Below, piece by piece: positions 8,083 to 17,516 of a stretch of 64,000 bases of DNA. This DNA comes from CAWCDJ01 sp963836015. GTDB taxonomy: Bacteria > Acidobacteriota > Terriglobia > Bryobacterales > Bryobacteraceae. The translations under genes were made by a program, and so were the position numbers. The DNA lies in assembly GCA_963836015.1 (NCBI GenBank), contig CAWIIF010000015.1, positions 806,001-870,000 on the forward strand. Direction: 5' to 3'. Each line of letters opens with the position of its first letter. Within the stretch, counting starts at the first letter, position 1. The notes beneath the pieces were generated by a model, which was given only the letters and a program-made list of their open reading frames with translations, ran no database searches and was not told the origin of the DNA.

Positions 8083-9716
8083 AGAACTCCGTAACATCGC
8101 TGAAACCGAGCGCCAGGCGCAGGCCAAGTTCGGGCATCACGTCTGCGTCTGCATCGCCGCCGGGTGCCTGTCCTCCGGCAGCGACCAGGTGCGCGACGCG
8201 CTGAAGAAGGAAGTGGCCGAATCCGGCATGCAGAATGAAGTCCTGGTGAAGGGCGTCGGCTGCATGGGGTTGTGCAGTGCCGGTCCGCTGGTGGCGGCCG
8301 AGGCCGAAGGCAAACTGTATGCCAGCGTCACGCCCGACCAGGCGCCGGAGATCATCCGCGAGCTCGACACCGGCGCGGACGGGCTCACCGAGTGCCCCAC
8401 CGACGTTCCGTTCTTTCAACGCCAGAAGAAGATCGTCCTCGAGAACTCCGGCAAGATCGATCCGGAGCGCATCGAGGATTACATCGCCAACGACGGCTAC
8501 CTGGCGCTGGTGTCGGTCATCTCCGAAAAGACGCCGCAGGAAGTCGTCGCCGAGGTCATCCGCAGCGGGCTGCGCGGGCGCGGCGGCGCCGGATACCCGA
8601 CCGGCCTCAAGTGGAGCACGGTGGCCAAGACCGGCGAGCAGGAAAAGTACGTCATCTGCAATGCCGACGAAGGCGATCCCGGGGCCTTCATGGATCGCGC
8701 CGTGCTCGAGAGCGATCCGCACCGCGTGCTGGAAGGCATGGCCCTCGCAGCCTTCGCGGTCGGTGCGCAGAAGGGTTTCATCTACGTACGCGCCGAATAT
8801 CCGCTGGCGGTCAAACATCTGAAGACCGCCATCCGCCAGGCGGAGCGTTTGGGCCTGCTCGGTAACAACATCTGCGGCACGAAGTTCAGCTTCCACGTCG
8901 ACATCCGGCTCGGCGCGGGTGCGTTCGTGTGCGGCGAAGAGACCGCGCTGATCGCCTCCATCGAGGGCAAGCGCGGCACTCCCCGTCCGCGTCCTCCGTA
9001 CCCCGCCGAATCCGGGCTGTGGGACTGTCCCACCCTCATCAACAACGTCGAGACCTTTGCGAACATCGCCCCGATCATGCGCAACGGGGCCGACTGGTTC
9101 GCGGCCATCGGCACTGAAAAGAGCAAGGGCACCAAGGTCTTCGCACTGGCGGGCCGCGTCAACAACACGGGGCTGATCGAGGTGCCGATGGGCATCACGC
9201 TGCGGGAGATCGTCCACGAAATCGGCGGAGGCATTCCCGACGGAAAGAAATGCAAAGCGGTGCAGACCGGCGGACCCTCCGGCGGCTGCATCCCCGAACA
9301 GCACATGGATTCGCCGGTGGACTACGAATCGCTCAAGAAGATCGGCTCCATCATGGGCTCGGGCGGCATGATCGTGATGGATGAGACCTCCTGTATGGTG
9401 GACGTCGCCAAGTACTTCATGGAGTTCTGCATGACCGAGTCGTGCGGCAAGTGCGTCCCGTGCCGCGCCGGAACCCAGCAGATGCACGCGATCCTCGAAA
9501 AGATCACTGCCGGAGAGGCTACGGCGAGCCGACATCGAGATGCTGGCCGAGCTCTGCGACCTGGTGATGAACACGAGCCTGTGCGGGCTCGGCCAGAGCG
9601 CGCCCAATCCGATTCTGACCACGCTGCGGTATTTCCGAAAAGAGTATGAGGATCACGTCGGCGGCGCCGGCTGCGCGGCGGGCGTGTGCAAGGCCGGCAA
9701 GGAGGTGACCGCATGA
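8072..9716 (+). CDS. hoxF: HoxF, NAD(P)H/FMN diaphorase subunit, with a frameshift near 9530
   Basis: The N-terminal thioredoxin-like domain (about residues 1-110; cysteines in HVCVCIAAGC and VGCMGLC) is fused to a NuoF-like module, as in HoxF. The NADH/FMN motif GRGGAGYPTG and the [4Fe-4S] motif ESCGKCVPCRAGT are present. After LEKITAGEAT the open frame runs into unrelated sequence to 9649. Another frame continues the family (ADIEMLAELC, NTSLCGLGQ) to TGA at 9714-9716. Removing one base in ACGGCGAGCC, near 9530, restores one 547-548-residue protein. The TGA overlaps the hoxU ATG. It is either a sequencing indel or a real lesion that removes the last cluster cysteine. Confidence 0.85.
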
Positions 9717-10435
9717 CCAAAGCCGTCGTCCGGGTGAAGACCCTCACGATCGATGGCCGCGAGGTGGGCGCACGCGAAGACCAGACCGTGCTCGATGTGG
9801 CGCGCGAAAACGGCATCTTCATTCCCACCCTCTGCGAGCTGCCGGGGCTCACGTCCGTGGGCGCCTGCCGCCTGTGCCTGGTGGAGGTGAAGGGTGTTCC
9901 GCGCCTGCTGCCCGCCTGCGTCACCCGCGTGGCCGAGGGCATGGAGGTCACGGTGAATTCCGAGCGCCTCGACCGTTACCGGCGCGGCATCCTGGAGCTG
10001 CTTTTCGCCGAACGAGTTCACGTCTGCTCGGTGTGCGTCACCAACGGGCACTGCGACCTGCAGTCGCTCGCGTTGAAGTTGGGGATGACCCACGTTCACT
10101 TCCCCTACCGCTATCCGCGCCTCCCGGTGGACGCCTCGCACGAGCGCTTCGTGGTGGATCACAACCGCTGCGTGCTGTGCACCCGCTGCGTCCGTGTGTG
10201 CGACGAGATCGAGGGCGCCAGCACCTGGGGCGTCATGTCGCGCGGCGCCGACTGCCGCGTGATCACCGATCTGGCGCAGCCCTGGGGCGCTTCGGAAAGC
10301 TGCACAGGGTGCGGCAAGTGCGTCCAGGTGTGCCCCACCGGCGCGCTCTCCGAGAAAGGGAAATCGGTCTCCGAAATGTCCAAACGCAGGCAATTTCTGC
10401 CTTACCTGACGCTGATGCGGGAGGGACGCCGGTGA
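9713..10435 (+). CDS. hoxU: HoxU, iron-sulfur subunit of NAD-linked hydrogenase
   Basis: A 240-residue NuoG-N-terminal-like protein that carries electrons between diaphorase and hydrogenase. It has a plant-type [2Fe-2S] domain (CELPGLTSVGACRLC), the His-Cys3 site (HVCSVCVTNGHC) and two [4Fe-4S] sites (CVLCTRCVRVCDE and CTGCGKCVQVCPTGA). The start at 9713 overlaps the restored hoxF stop as ATGA and has AAGGAGGTG directly upstream. The open frame from 9686 is an upstream extension. The gene ends in a GTGA overlap with hoxY. Confidence 0.92.
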   Translation: MTKAVVRVKTLTIDGREVGAREDQTVLDVARENGIFIPTLCELPGLTSVGACRLCLVEVKGVPRLLPACVTRVAEGMEVTVNSERLDRYRRGILELLFAERVHVCSVCVTNGHCDLQSLALKLGMTHVHFPYRYPRLPVDASHERFVVDHNRCVLCTRCVRVCDEIEGASTWGVMSRGADCRVITDLAQPWGASESCTGCGKCVQVCPTGALSEKGKSVSEMSKRRQFLPYLTLMREGRR

Positions 10436-10962
10436 GCGAACCGAAGATCCGCCTCGCAACGGTATGGCTCGATGGCTGCTCGGGCTGCCACATGTCGCTC
10501 CTCGACACCGACGAGCGGTTGATCGAGCTGGCCCGTCACGTCGAGGTCGTCTGGGGACCCCTGGTCGATTCCAAGGAGTTCCCCATGGACGTGGACGTTA
10601 CTCTGGTGGAAGGGGCCATTTCGAGCGAGGAAGACCTGCACCGTATCAAGCTGGTCCGCTCCCGCACCAAGATCCTGGTGTCGCTCGGCGATTGCGCCGT
10701 CACCGGGAACGTGCCCGCAATGCGCAACAAGTTCGGCCCCGATGCCGTGCTGCGGCGCGCCTATCTCGAGAACGTCACCTCCGAACCCCAGATTCCGCGG
10801 GAGATCATTCCCAAGTTGCTGCCGTCCGTGCGTCCCGCGCATGAGATTGTGCCGGTGGATGTCTTCGTTCCCGGCTGCCCGCCCTCGGCGGACCTGATTT
10901 TTTCGGTGCTCAGCCAGCTGCTGGCGGGAAACACCTCCAGCCCGGCTGCCAAATTCGGATAA
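10432..10962 (+). CDS. hoxY: HoxY, small subunit of bidirectional NiFe hydrogenase
   Basis: The 176-residue small subunit starts at GTG 10432, overlapping the hoxU stop. The proximal [4Fe-4S] ligands are visible: DGCSGCHMS near the start, SLGDCAV and VPGCPPSA. There is no Tat leader, so the enzyme is cytoplasmic as in group 3 hydrogenases. The same frame stays open back to 9874, but that part is a shadow of hoxU. Four bases separate it from hoxH. Confidence 0.92.
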   Translation: MSEPKIRLATVWLDGCSGCHMSLLDTDERLIELARHVEVVWGPLVDSKEFPMDVDVTLVEGAISSEEDLHRIKLVRSRTKILVSLGDCAVTGNVPAMRNKFGPDAVLRRAYLENVTSEPQIPREIIPKLLPSVRPAHEIVPVDVFVPGCPPSADLIFSVLSQLLAGNTSSPAAKFG

Positions 10963-10966
10963 AACC

Positions 10967-12400
10967 ATGCCAAGGCAAAAGATCGTCATCGATCCGGTCA
11001 CCCGCATCGAAGGACACTCCAAAATTTCGATTCACCTCGACGAACAGGGCCACGTGGAGGAGGCTTACTTCCACGTCACCCAGTTCCGCGGGTTCGAGAA
11101 GTTCTGCGAAGGGCGCCCGTACTACGAAATGCCCTCCCTGATGGCGCGTATTTGCGGCATCTGCCCGGTCAGCCACCTGATCGCCTCGGCCAAGGCCTGC
11201 GACGAGATCCTGGCCGTGCGGATTCCCGAAAATGCCGCGCGCCTGCGACGCATCCTCAACCTGGCGCAGATCGTGCAGTCGCACGCGTTGAGCTTCTTCT
11301 ACCTCTCGTCGGCCGATTTTCTGCTCGGTATGGATAGCGATCCGGCCAAACGCAATATCTTCGGCGTGATGGAGGCTCATCCTGCGATGGCCCGGGACGG
11401 CATCCGGCTGCGCCGCTTCGGCCAGGAGGTTATCGAGCTTTTGGGCGGCAAGCGGATCCATCCCGCGTGGGTGGTGCCGGGTGGCGTGAGCAGCGCGCTG
11501 GACGCCGGCCGCCGCGACCGGATCCTCGCGGACATCCCGGAAGCCCTGGCCTGCACTGAGCGGGCGCTCGACTGGTTCAAGACCGAAATGGAGCGCTTCC
11601 GCGAAGAGATCCGCACCTTCGCCAATTTCCCGACGTTGTTTATGGGCCTCGTCGGCCAGGACGGCGGCCTGGAACACTACGACGGCAAGCTGCGCTTCCT
11701 CGATTCGGGCGGAAAGATCATTGCCGACGTGAATGGGGCGGACTACGCTTCCTACATCGGTGAGATGGCCCATCCCTGGACCTACCTCAAGACCAGCTTC
11801 TACAAACCCTTAGGCTACCCGGATGGCGTTTACCGCGTCGGTCCGCTGGCGCGGCTCAACCTGATCGACGGATGCGGGACTCCGCGCGCGGGCCAGGAAT
11901 GGGCCGAATTCCGCGAGTTGGACCGCGGCCCCGTGCTCAGCTCGTTCTACTTCCACTATGCGCGGCTCATCGAGGTCCTCTACGGGCTGGAGAAGATGGA
12001 GCAGCTCCTGACGGATCCCGAGATTCTCGATCCGAACGTGCGGGCACACGCCAGCGTGAACAACACAGAAGGCGTCGGCGTCTCCGAAGCGCCGCGCGGC
12101 ACCCTGATCCATCACTACAAGGTGGATCGCGACGGCCTCATCACCTGGGCCAACCTGATCATCGCCACCGGCCACAACAATGCCGCCATGAATCGAGGCG
12201 TGCTGCAGGTGGCCCGCCACTTCGTGCACGGCAATAAACTCACGGAGGGCATGCTCAACCGTGTCGAAGCCGTGATCCGCACCTTCGACCCCTGCCTGAG
12301 TTGCTCGACTCACGCCGACGGCCGCCTGGCACTCGAGATGGAGCTGCGCAGTCACGACGGCGAGCTCCTGGACCGGCTTCACACAGAGCCGCGACCGTAA
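10967..12400 (+). CDS. hoxH: HoxH, NiFe-hydrogenase large subunit, group 3d type
   Basis: The 477-residue catalytic subunit. The two cysteine pairs that bind the NiFe centre are C63/C66 in RICGICPVSH and C443/C446 in DPCLSCSTH. A 28-residue tail follows H449; it is the extension expected to be removed by the dedicated endopeptidase after nickel insertion, and that peptidase is the next gene. The L1 and L2 motifs match group 3d (HoxEFUYH) enzymes, which couple H2 to NAD(H). The hypABCDEF maturation genes are not in this window. Confidence 0.93.
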   Translation: MPRQKIVIDPVTRIEGHSKISIHLDEQGHVEEAYFHVTQFRGFEKFCEGRPYYEMPSLMARICGICPVSHLIASAKACDEILAVRIPENAARLRRILNLAQIVQSHALSFFYLSSADFLLGMDSDPAKRNIFGVMEAHPAMARDGIRLRRFGQEVIELLGGKRIHPAWVVPGGVSSALDAGRRDRILADIPEALACTERALDWFKTEMERFREEIRTFANFPTLFMGLVGQDGGLEHYDGKLRFLDSGGKIIADVNGADYASYIGEMAHPWTYLKTSFYKPLGYPDGVYRVGPLARLNLIDGCGTPRAGQEWAEFRELDRGPVLSSFYFHYARLIEVLYGLEKMEQLLTDPEILDPNVRAHASVNNTEGVGVSEAPRGTLIHHYKVDRDGLITWANLIIATGHNNAAMNRGVLQVARHFVHGNKLTEGMLNRVEAVIRTFDPCLSCSTHADGRLALEMELRSHDGELLDRLHTEPRP

Positions 12401-12410
12401 GGGAGCGGGC

Positions 12411-12860
12411 ATGCCCCGGATCCTCATCATCGGCTACGGCAACCCGCTGCGCGGTGACGACGCTTTCGGCCAGGAAGTCGCGGCGCGCCTGCTGGAGACC
12501 AACCGCGACCCTGACGTCGAGATCCTGGCCCTCCACCAGCTCACCCCCGAGCTGATGGAGCCGGTCAGCCGCGCCGAGCGGGTCCTCTTCATCGACGCCC
12601 GGGACGGCCCCGCGGCCGGGGAGATCTCGCTCGAGCCGGTCGCGCCGCAGGCTGAATCCAGCGCGGCCTTTACGCACTTTTCAACGCCGGCCGGCCTGCT
12701 GGCCGGAGCCCGCGCTCTCTATGACAAATGCCCGGCGGCCACCCTGCTCACCGCCGGGGCGGCCGGCTTCGATCTCGGAGCGGGCCTCTCCGACCCGGTG
12801 CGCCGGGCCCTTCGAGAGGCCGTCGATCGCGCCATCCCGAACTGGATCCGCGAAACATAA
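12411..12860 (+). CDS. hoxW: hydrogenase maturation endopeptidase (HoxW/HycI-HybD family)
   Basis: A 149-residue protein with the family N-terminus IGYGNPLRGDDAFG, where the first acidic residue of GDD and a later Asp (FIDARDG) are the expected nickel-sensing ligands. It cleaves the C-terminal tail of the large subunit, and it directly follows hoxH by ten bases, the usual position. It is slightly shorter than many relatives but looks complete. Confidence 0.88.
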   Translation: MPRILIIGYGNPLRGDDAFGQEVAARLLETNRDPDVEILALHQLTPELMEPVSRAERVLFIDARDGPAAGEISLEPVAPQAESSAAFTHFSTPAGLLAGARALYDKCPAATLLTAGAAGFDLGAGLSDPVRRALREAVDRAIPNWIRET

Positions 12861-12890
12861 CCTTCTCCCTCCCCAAGCGTCTAACCGGCG

Positions 12891-15287
12891 ATGGGTGCTG
12901 CCTCAGCCGACCTCCGTCATTCGATCCGCCTCCTGAGACGCGCGCCCGGATTCGCGCTGGCGGTCGTCGGGGCCCTCGCACTGGGAATCGGCGCGAACAC
13001 CGCCATCTTCAGCGCGCTCGATCAGACGGTGATTCGCCCGCTCCCCTATCGTCAGCCTGACCGGCTGGCAATGCTCTGGGAGGATTTCTCCGCCTTTGGC
13101 GTCCCCAAGGGCCGCGTCTCACCGGCTACATTCCTCGACTGGCGGAGGCGTACGCGCACCTTCGAACAGGTCGCCGCCTACGCCGGCCCGCGGAATATGG
13201 ACGTCTCGGGAGGCGGGCCGCCCGAGGAAGTGCTGGGTATGTCCGTCACGGCGAACCTGCTGCCGCTCCTCGGCGTGCCGCCGCTAGCCGGCCGGACTTT
13301 CTCGCAAAGCGAAGAAGGACCCGATAGAAAGGTGATCGTGCTGAGCTACCGCCTCTGGCAGCGGCGATTCGGCGGCGCACCCGGACTGGTCGGCAAGACG
13401 GTCCTGATGAACGGCGAAGGCTACACCGTGATCGGAATCATGCCGCGCGGATTTGCCTATCCGGATCGCGATACTGAGCTTTGGATGCCGCTCGGGTTGT
13501 CGCCGCAGCTTCTGGCGCGGCGCAATAGCCACTTCCTGAAAGTAGTCGGGCGAATCCGGCCCGGCCGTACGCTGTCCGAGGCCCGGGCCGAGATGTCCGC
13601 GATCGCCGGCCAGCTCGAAAGGGAGTACCCTGCTACGAATTCGAAGGCCGGCATCGCCGTGGTGCCATTAAAAGATGAGTTGCTCGGAGACACCCGCACC
13701 GCATTCGTCATTCTGCTGGCGGCCGCAGCCTGTGTGCTGCTGATTGCGTGCGCGAATGCCGGCAACCTCCTGCTCGCGCGCAGCGCCGCCCGCCGCCACG
13801 AGTTCGGAGTGCGCATCGCGCTCGGCGCCCGGCCGCTGCGCCTGGTCCGGCAGATCCTCACCGAGAACCTGGTGCTCGCGCTGGCCGGCGGCGGCCTGGG
13901 AATCGTGTTGGCCACGTGGGGAATCCGGGCTCTGCAGCCGATGGTTCCCAACGTATTTGCCGATCTGCGAATCGACTTGCGCGCGCTCGCCTTCACGGGA
14001 GGCGTCTCCGTCCTCACGGGAATGCTTTTCGGATTGGCGCCCGCCCTGCGATTCTCTACCGGAGATCTGGCCGGGCGCGGCACGATCGGCGGCGGCACGC
14101 AGAGGCTGCGCGACACCCTGGTAGTGGCCGAAGTCGCGATCGCACTCGTCCTGGTAATCGGGGCGGCGCTGCTGATCGGCACCATGGTCCACCTGCGCGC
14201 CGTCGATCCGGGCTTTCGGTCTGACGGCATTTTGACCGCCGACGTCGCGGTCCCATACCCCAAGTACGCGGATAGCAACAAGCGCCGCCAATTTTATAGC
14301 GAGATCCTCCGGCGGGTGCGGTCGATTCCCGGCGTAAAGGCGGCCGGACTGACCTCCGATCTTCCCTACACCTCTCGCGGCAACAGCATGGGCCTGGTCA
14401 TCGAGGACCGGCCCGCGCAGTCCAGCCTCGGGCAGGACGCCCTGTTCCGCCTGGTGAGCGCCGGCTATCTGGAAACCATCGGCGCGCGGCTCAAGGAAGG
14501 CCGCTTCCTCGAAGAGGGCGATCGCGGCGATACGGTCCCCGCGGTGGTTGTCAGCGAGTCACTGGCGCGCCAGTACTGGCCCGGCGAGAGTGCGCTCGGA
14601 CACCGGATCGACACCGGAACGGGCGACGGATCCCGGCTCTGGATGACGATCGTCGGGGTGGTCGCTGATATCCGGGAGCGCGGCCTGGACTTCGGGCTGA
14701 AGCCGGCCGTGTACGTGCCGTTCACTCAGACGGCGATCGGCTTCTTTCAGCCGTCCGAGATCGCCGTGCTCACCTGGCGGGAGCCGCTCAGCATCGCCGG
14801 AGAGCTGCGGCAGGCCGTCTGGTCGGTGGACCCCGAGCAGCCTGTGTCCCGGCTGCGTCCGATGAACGCCATCGTGGACGACGAGTTCGCGACGCGCAGC
14901 CAGGTGCTCGCGATGCTGGGCGCGTTCGCGGCGTTGTCGCTGCTGCTGGCCGCCCTGGGAATTTACGCGGTACTCTCCTATGTCGTGTCGCAGAAGACGC
15001 GCGAAATCGGTTTGAGAATGGCGATCGGCGCGAGCCAGTGGGACGTGGTCCGAAACATCGCCGGCTACGCTGCCCGCCTGACGTTCATCGGCTTGTGCGC
15101 GGGCGTGCTCCTGGCCGCCGCCGGCACGCGGCTGCTCTCCACCCTGTTGTACGGGGTGTCTCCCTTGGACCCCCGCACGTTCGCGGCAGTGGCCGCCGGG
15201 CTGGCGCTGGTTGCCCTCCTGGCGTCCTATATTCCGGCGCGGCGCGCCGCCACCGTCGATCCCGCCATCGCGCTGCGGCAGGAATGA
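12891..15287 (+). CDS. ADOP-family (MacB-like) duplicated ABC permease
   Basis: A 798-residue membrane protein with two MacB/FtsX-like modules. Each has a first transmembrane helix, a large periplasmic domain and three C-terminal helices. The N-terminus (LRHSIRLLRRAPGFALAVVGALALGIGANTAIF, split over residues 8-40) is typical of the acidobacterial duplicated orphan permeases. The second FtsX segment is near the end (SYVVSQKTREIGLRMAIGAS). There is no adjacent ATPase gene, which is usual for this group. The transported or sensed substrate is unknown. It is on the same strand as hoxW, but 30 bases downstream and functionally unrelated. Confidence 0.88.
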   Translation: MGAASADLRHSIRLLRRAPGFALAVVGALALGIGANTAIFSALDQTVIRPLPYRQPDRLAMLWEDFSAFGVPKGRVSPATFLDWRRRTRTFEQVAAYAGPRNMDVSGGGPPEEVLGMSVTANLLPLLGVPPLAGRTFSQSEEGPDRKVIVLSYRLWQRRFGGAPGLVGKTVLMNGEGYTVIGIMPRGFAYPDRDTELWMPLGLSPQLLARRNSHFLKVVGRIRPGRTLSEARAEMSAIAGQLEREYPATNSKAGIAVVPLKDELLGDTRTAFVILLAAAACVLLIACANAGNLLLARSAARRHEFGVRIALGARPLRLVRQILTENLVLALAGGGLGIVLATWGIRALQPMVPNVFADLRIDLRALAFTGGVSVLTGMLFGLAPALRFSTGDLAGRGTIGGGTQRLRDTLVVAEVAIALVLVIGAALLIGTMVHLRAVDPGFRSDGILTADVAVPYPKYADSNKRRQFYSEILRRVRSIPGVKAAGLTSDLPYTSRGNSMGLVIEDRPAQSSLGQDALFRLVSAGYLETIGARLKEGRFLEEGDRGDTVPAVVVSESLARQYWPGESALGHRIDTGTGDGSRLWMTIVGVVADIRERGLDFGLKPAVYVPFTQTAIGFFQPSEIAVLTWREPLSIAGELRQAVWSVDPEQPVSRLRPMNAIVDDEFATRSQVLAMLGAFAALSLLLAALGIYAVLSYVVSQKTREIGLRMAIGASQWDVVRNIAGYAARLTFIGLCAGVLLAAAGTRLLSTLLYGVSPLDPRTFAAVAAGLALVALLASYIPARRAATVDPAIALRQE

Positions 15288-15466
15288 GTGTGCGGAGCTG
15301 GATCCTGCGTGTTGAGACCACGCGAACCGCGAACTCCCATTGAAGAGTCCCTTTGAGGTACCGGTCCGCGCCGAGTAACGCCATTGAGTTGAATTTCGTC
15401 GTAACGGGGATACCGGGACCATTTCGCCTGCACGGCACCGCGCCCGGTAATAAGATTGGAGATCAC

Positions 15467-17485
15467 ATGACCTGGAAATCTCTTTGGATGACGGCATGGG
15501 TGGCGCCTACCCTCATGTTGCAAGCGGCCGACCCGCCGAGAATCGAGGCACGCAAAGCGCCTGTGATCGCCAGGGACGGACTCCAGTTCCGGGATCTGAA
15601 CAAGAACGGCAAGTTGGACCGCTATGAGGATTGGCGGCTCCCGGTGGACGAACGGATTGCCGACCTCCTCTCCAAAATGACGGTAGAAGAGAAGACGGGC
15701 CTGATGATTCACTCCTCTCTCTCCGGCTTCACCGGGCCGGACGGTGAGGTGCTCGGCCTGCCGGCGGCCGGCGGGCGCGGCGGCGGGGGTCGTGGACCGG
15801 TATCCACCTCCACCGCGAACCGTGCGTTTCAGGGGCGCGCCAACCAGAACAATGTCGAGCCGATGGGCAGCGCAAACCCGGCCCAGCTGATCACCGAACG
15901 GAACATCCGCTACATCCTCGTCCGGCCGAACGCTGGGGAGTCACCCGATATTACCGCAAAGTTCCACAACGCACTGCAGGAGATGGCGGAGTCGAGCAGG
16001 CTCGGAATCCCGATCGTCTTCAGCACGGACCCCCGGCACGGAGGCGGCCGCGGAGGATCCGCCAAGCCGGTGATCTCGCAGTGGCCCGACCAGCTCGGGC
16101 TGGCCGCCGCGCGCGATCCGGAGCTCGTGCGCCGGTTCGGGCAGATCGCCGCCGGCGAACTGCGCGCGATGGGCATCCGGTGCCTGCTCGGCCCCATGGC
16201 GGACACTTCCACCGAACCGCGCTGGAACCGGATCAATGGCACCTTTGGCGAGGATGCACAACTGAACGCAACTCTCATTCACGCATTTGTGGAAGGGTTC
16301 CAGGGCAAGCAACTCGGTCCGGAAAGCGTCATGACCGTGACCAAGCATTTCCCCGGCGACGGTCCGGTGAAAGACGGGTACGACGGGCACAACAACTACG
16401 GTAAGTGGACCATTTACCCCGGCAACCAGTTCGACTATCACCTGATTCCGTTCCGCGCCGCGCTCGAAGCGGGCACCGGCGCCATGATGGGCGGCTACTT
16501 CATCCCGGTGGGCAAGGACACGGTCGGCATCAATTTCTCCAAGGCGATGATCGACGGCCTCCTGAGGGAGAAGATGGGGTTCCACGGACTGGTCGTAACG
16601 GACTGGCTGCGCAACATGCCATGGGGTGTCGAGAAACTGTCGGAGAAGGACCGGCAGAAGATGATCGTGCTCGCGGGCGTGGATCAGATCGGCGGGGACA
16701 ACGACCCCCGCGTCATCCTGGCCAGCGTGAAGGACGGCGGGATCCCGATGGCGGTGGTGGATGCGGCGGTGCGACGGATCTTACGGCCGGCTTTTCTGAT
16801 GGGCTTGTTCGAAGACCCCTACGTCGATCCCGGGCGGGCGAAGGCCACGGTGGCGAGCGAAGAGTTTCTGGCAGCGGGGTACGCCGCGCAGGTGCGGTCC
16901 ACGGTGCTGTTGAAGAATGGCGGCAACGCGCTGCCGGCTGCGCCGGGGAAGAAGATTTACGTGGAAGGCGTGACGCGGGAGGAAGCGGCGAGGTTCGGCA
17001 CTGTGGTGGACGACCCCGCGGGGGCCGATCTCGCGATACTGCGGGTGCCCAGCCCGGCGACCACATATCCGTATGGCGGAGCGTTCGCAATTGGAGGCGG
17101 GCGCGCCGGAGCCACCCCGGCACCCCCGCCGCCTGTCGCCGCCTATGGGATCACTCTGGCTTACGGCAATGCGGCGAACTGGCAGGTACTGGACCGAATC
17201 CGCAAGGTCGCGGCATCGGGCACTCCGACGGTCGTGATCGTGAACATGGACAAGCCCGTCATCCTAACCGAGTTCATTGACAGCGTGGCCGGTGTGTTCG
17301 GAGCTTTCGGCGCAAGCGACAGGGCGCTGCTGGACGTGGTATTCGGAAAGGCGAAGCCCTCCGGTAAACTGCCGTTCGACCTCCCCAGCGATATGCCATC
17401 GGTAATGGCGCAGGCGGCCGATGTGCCATTCGACATGGACGATCCGCTATTCAAATTCGGCTTCGGGCTGACCTATGGCCGGTAA
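15467..17485 (+). CDS. secreted glycoside hydrolase family 3 enzyme
   Basis: A 672-residue exported GH3 enzyme. I start at the ATG at 15467, which has TTGGAG upstream and gives a signal peptide ending near LQAADP; the longer open frame from 15353 lacks one. A short DLNKNGKLDRYEDW segment looks like a calcium-binding EF-type loop. Catalytic signatures: KHFPGDG and the nucleophile Asp in GLVVTDW, then the C-terminal (alpha/beta) domain with STVLLKNGG. Two low-complexity insertions rich in Gly, Arg, Ala and Pro occur at about 15770-15800 and 17090-17140. It overlaps the leader region of the GH78 gene; the pair is probably one operon for plant or microbial polysaccharide use. Confidence 0.85.
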   Translation: MTWKSLWMTAWVAPTLMLQAADPPRIEARKAPVIARDGLQFRDLNKNGKLDRYEDWRLPVDERIADLLSKMTVEEKTGLMIHSSLSGFTGPDGEVLGLPAAGGRGGGGRGPVSTSTANRAFQGRANQNNVEPMGSANPAQLITERNIRYILVRPNAGESPDITAKFHNALQEMAESSRLGIPIVFSTDPRHGGGRGGSAKPVISQWPDQLGLAAARDPELVRRFGQIAAGELRAMGIRCLLGPMADTSTEPRWNRINGTFGEDAQLNATLIHAFVEGFQGKQLGPESVMTVTKHFPGDGPVKDGYDGHNNYGKWTIYPGNQFDYHLIPFRAALEAGTGAMMGGYFIPVGKDTVGINFSKAMIDGLLREKMGFHGLVVTDWLRNMPWGVEKLSEKDRQKMIVLAGVDQIGGDNDPRVILASVKDGGIPMAVVDAAVRRILRPAFLMGLFEDPYVDPGRAKATVASEEFLAAGYAAQVRSTVLLKNGGNALPAAPGKKIYVEGVTREEAARFGTVVDDPAGADLAILRVPSPATTYPYGGAFAIGGGRAGATPAPPPPVAAYGITLAYGNAANWQVLDRIRKVAASGTPTVVIVNMDKPVILTEFIDSVAGVFGAFGASDRALLDVVFGKAKPSGKLPFDLPSDMPSVMAQAADVPFDMDDPLFKFGFGLTYGR

Positions 17486-17516
17486 TCGAAACGAAAGCTT
17501 TGGGGGGACCGCACCG

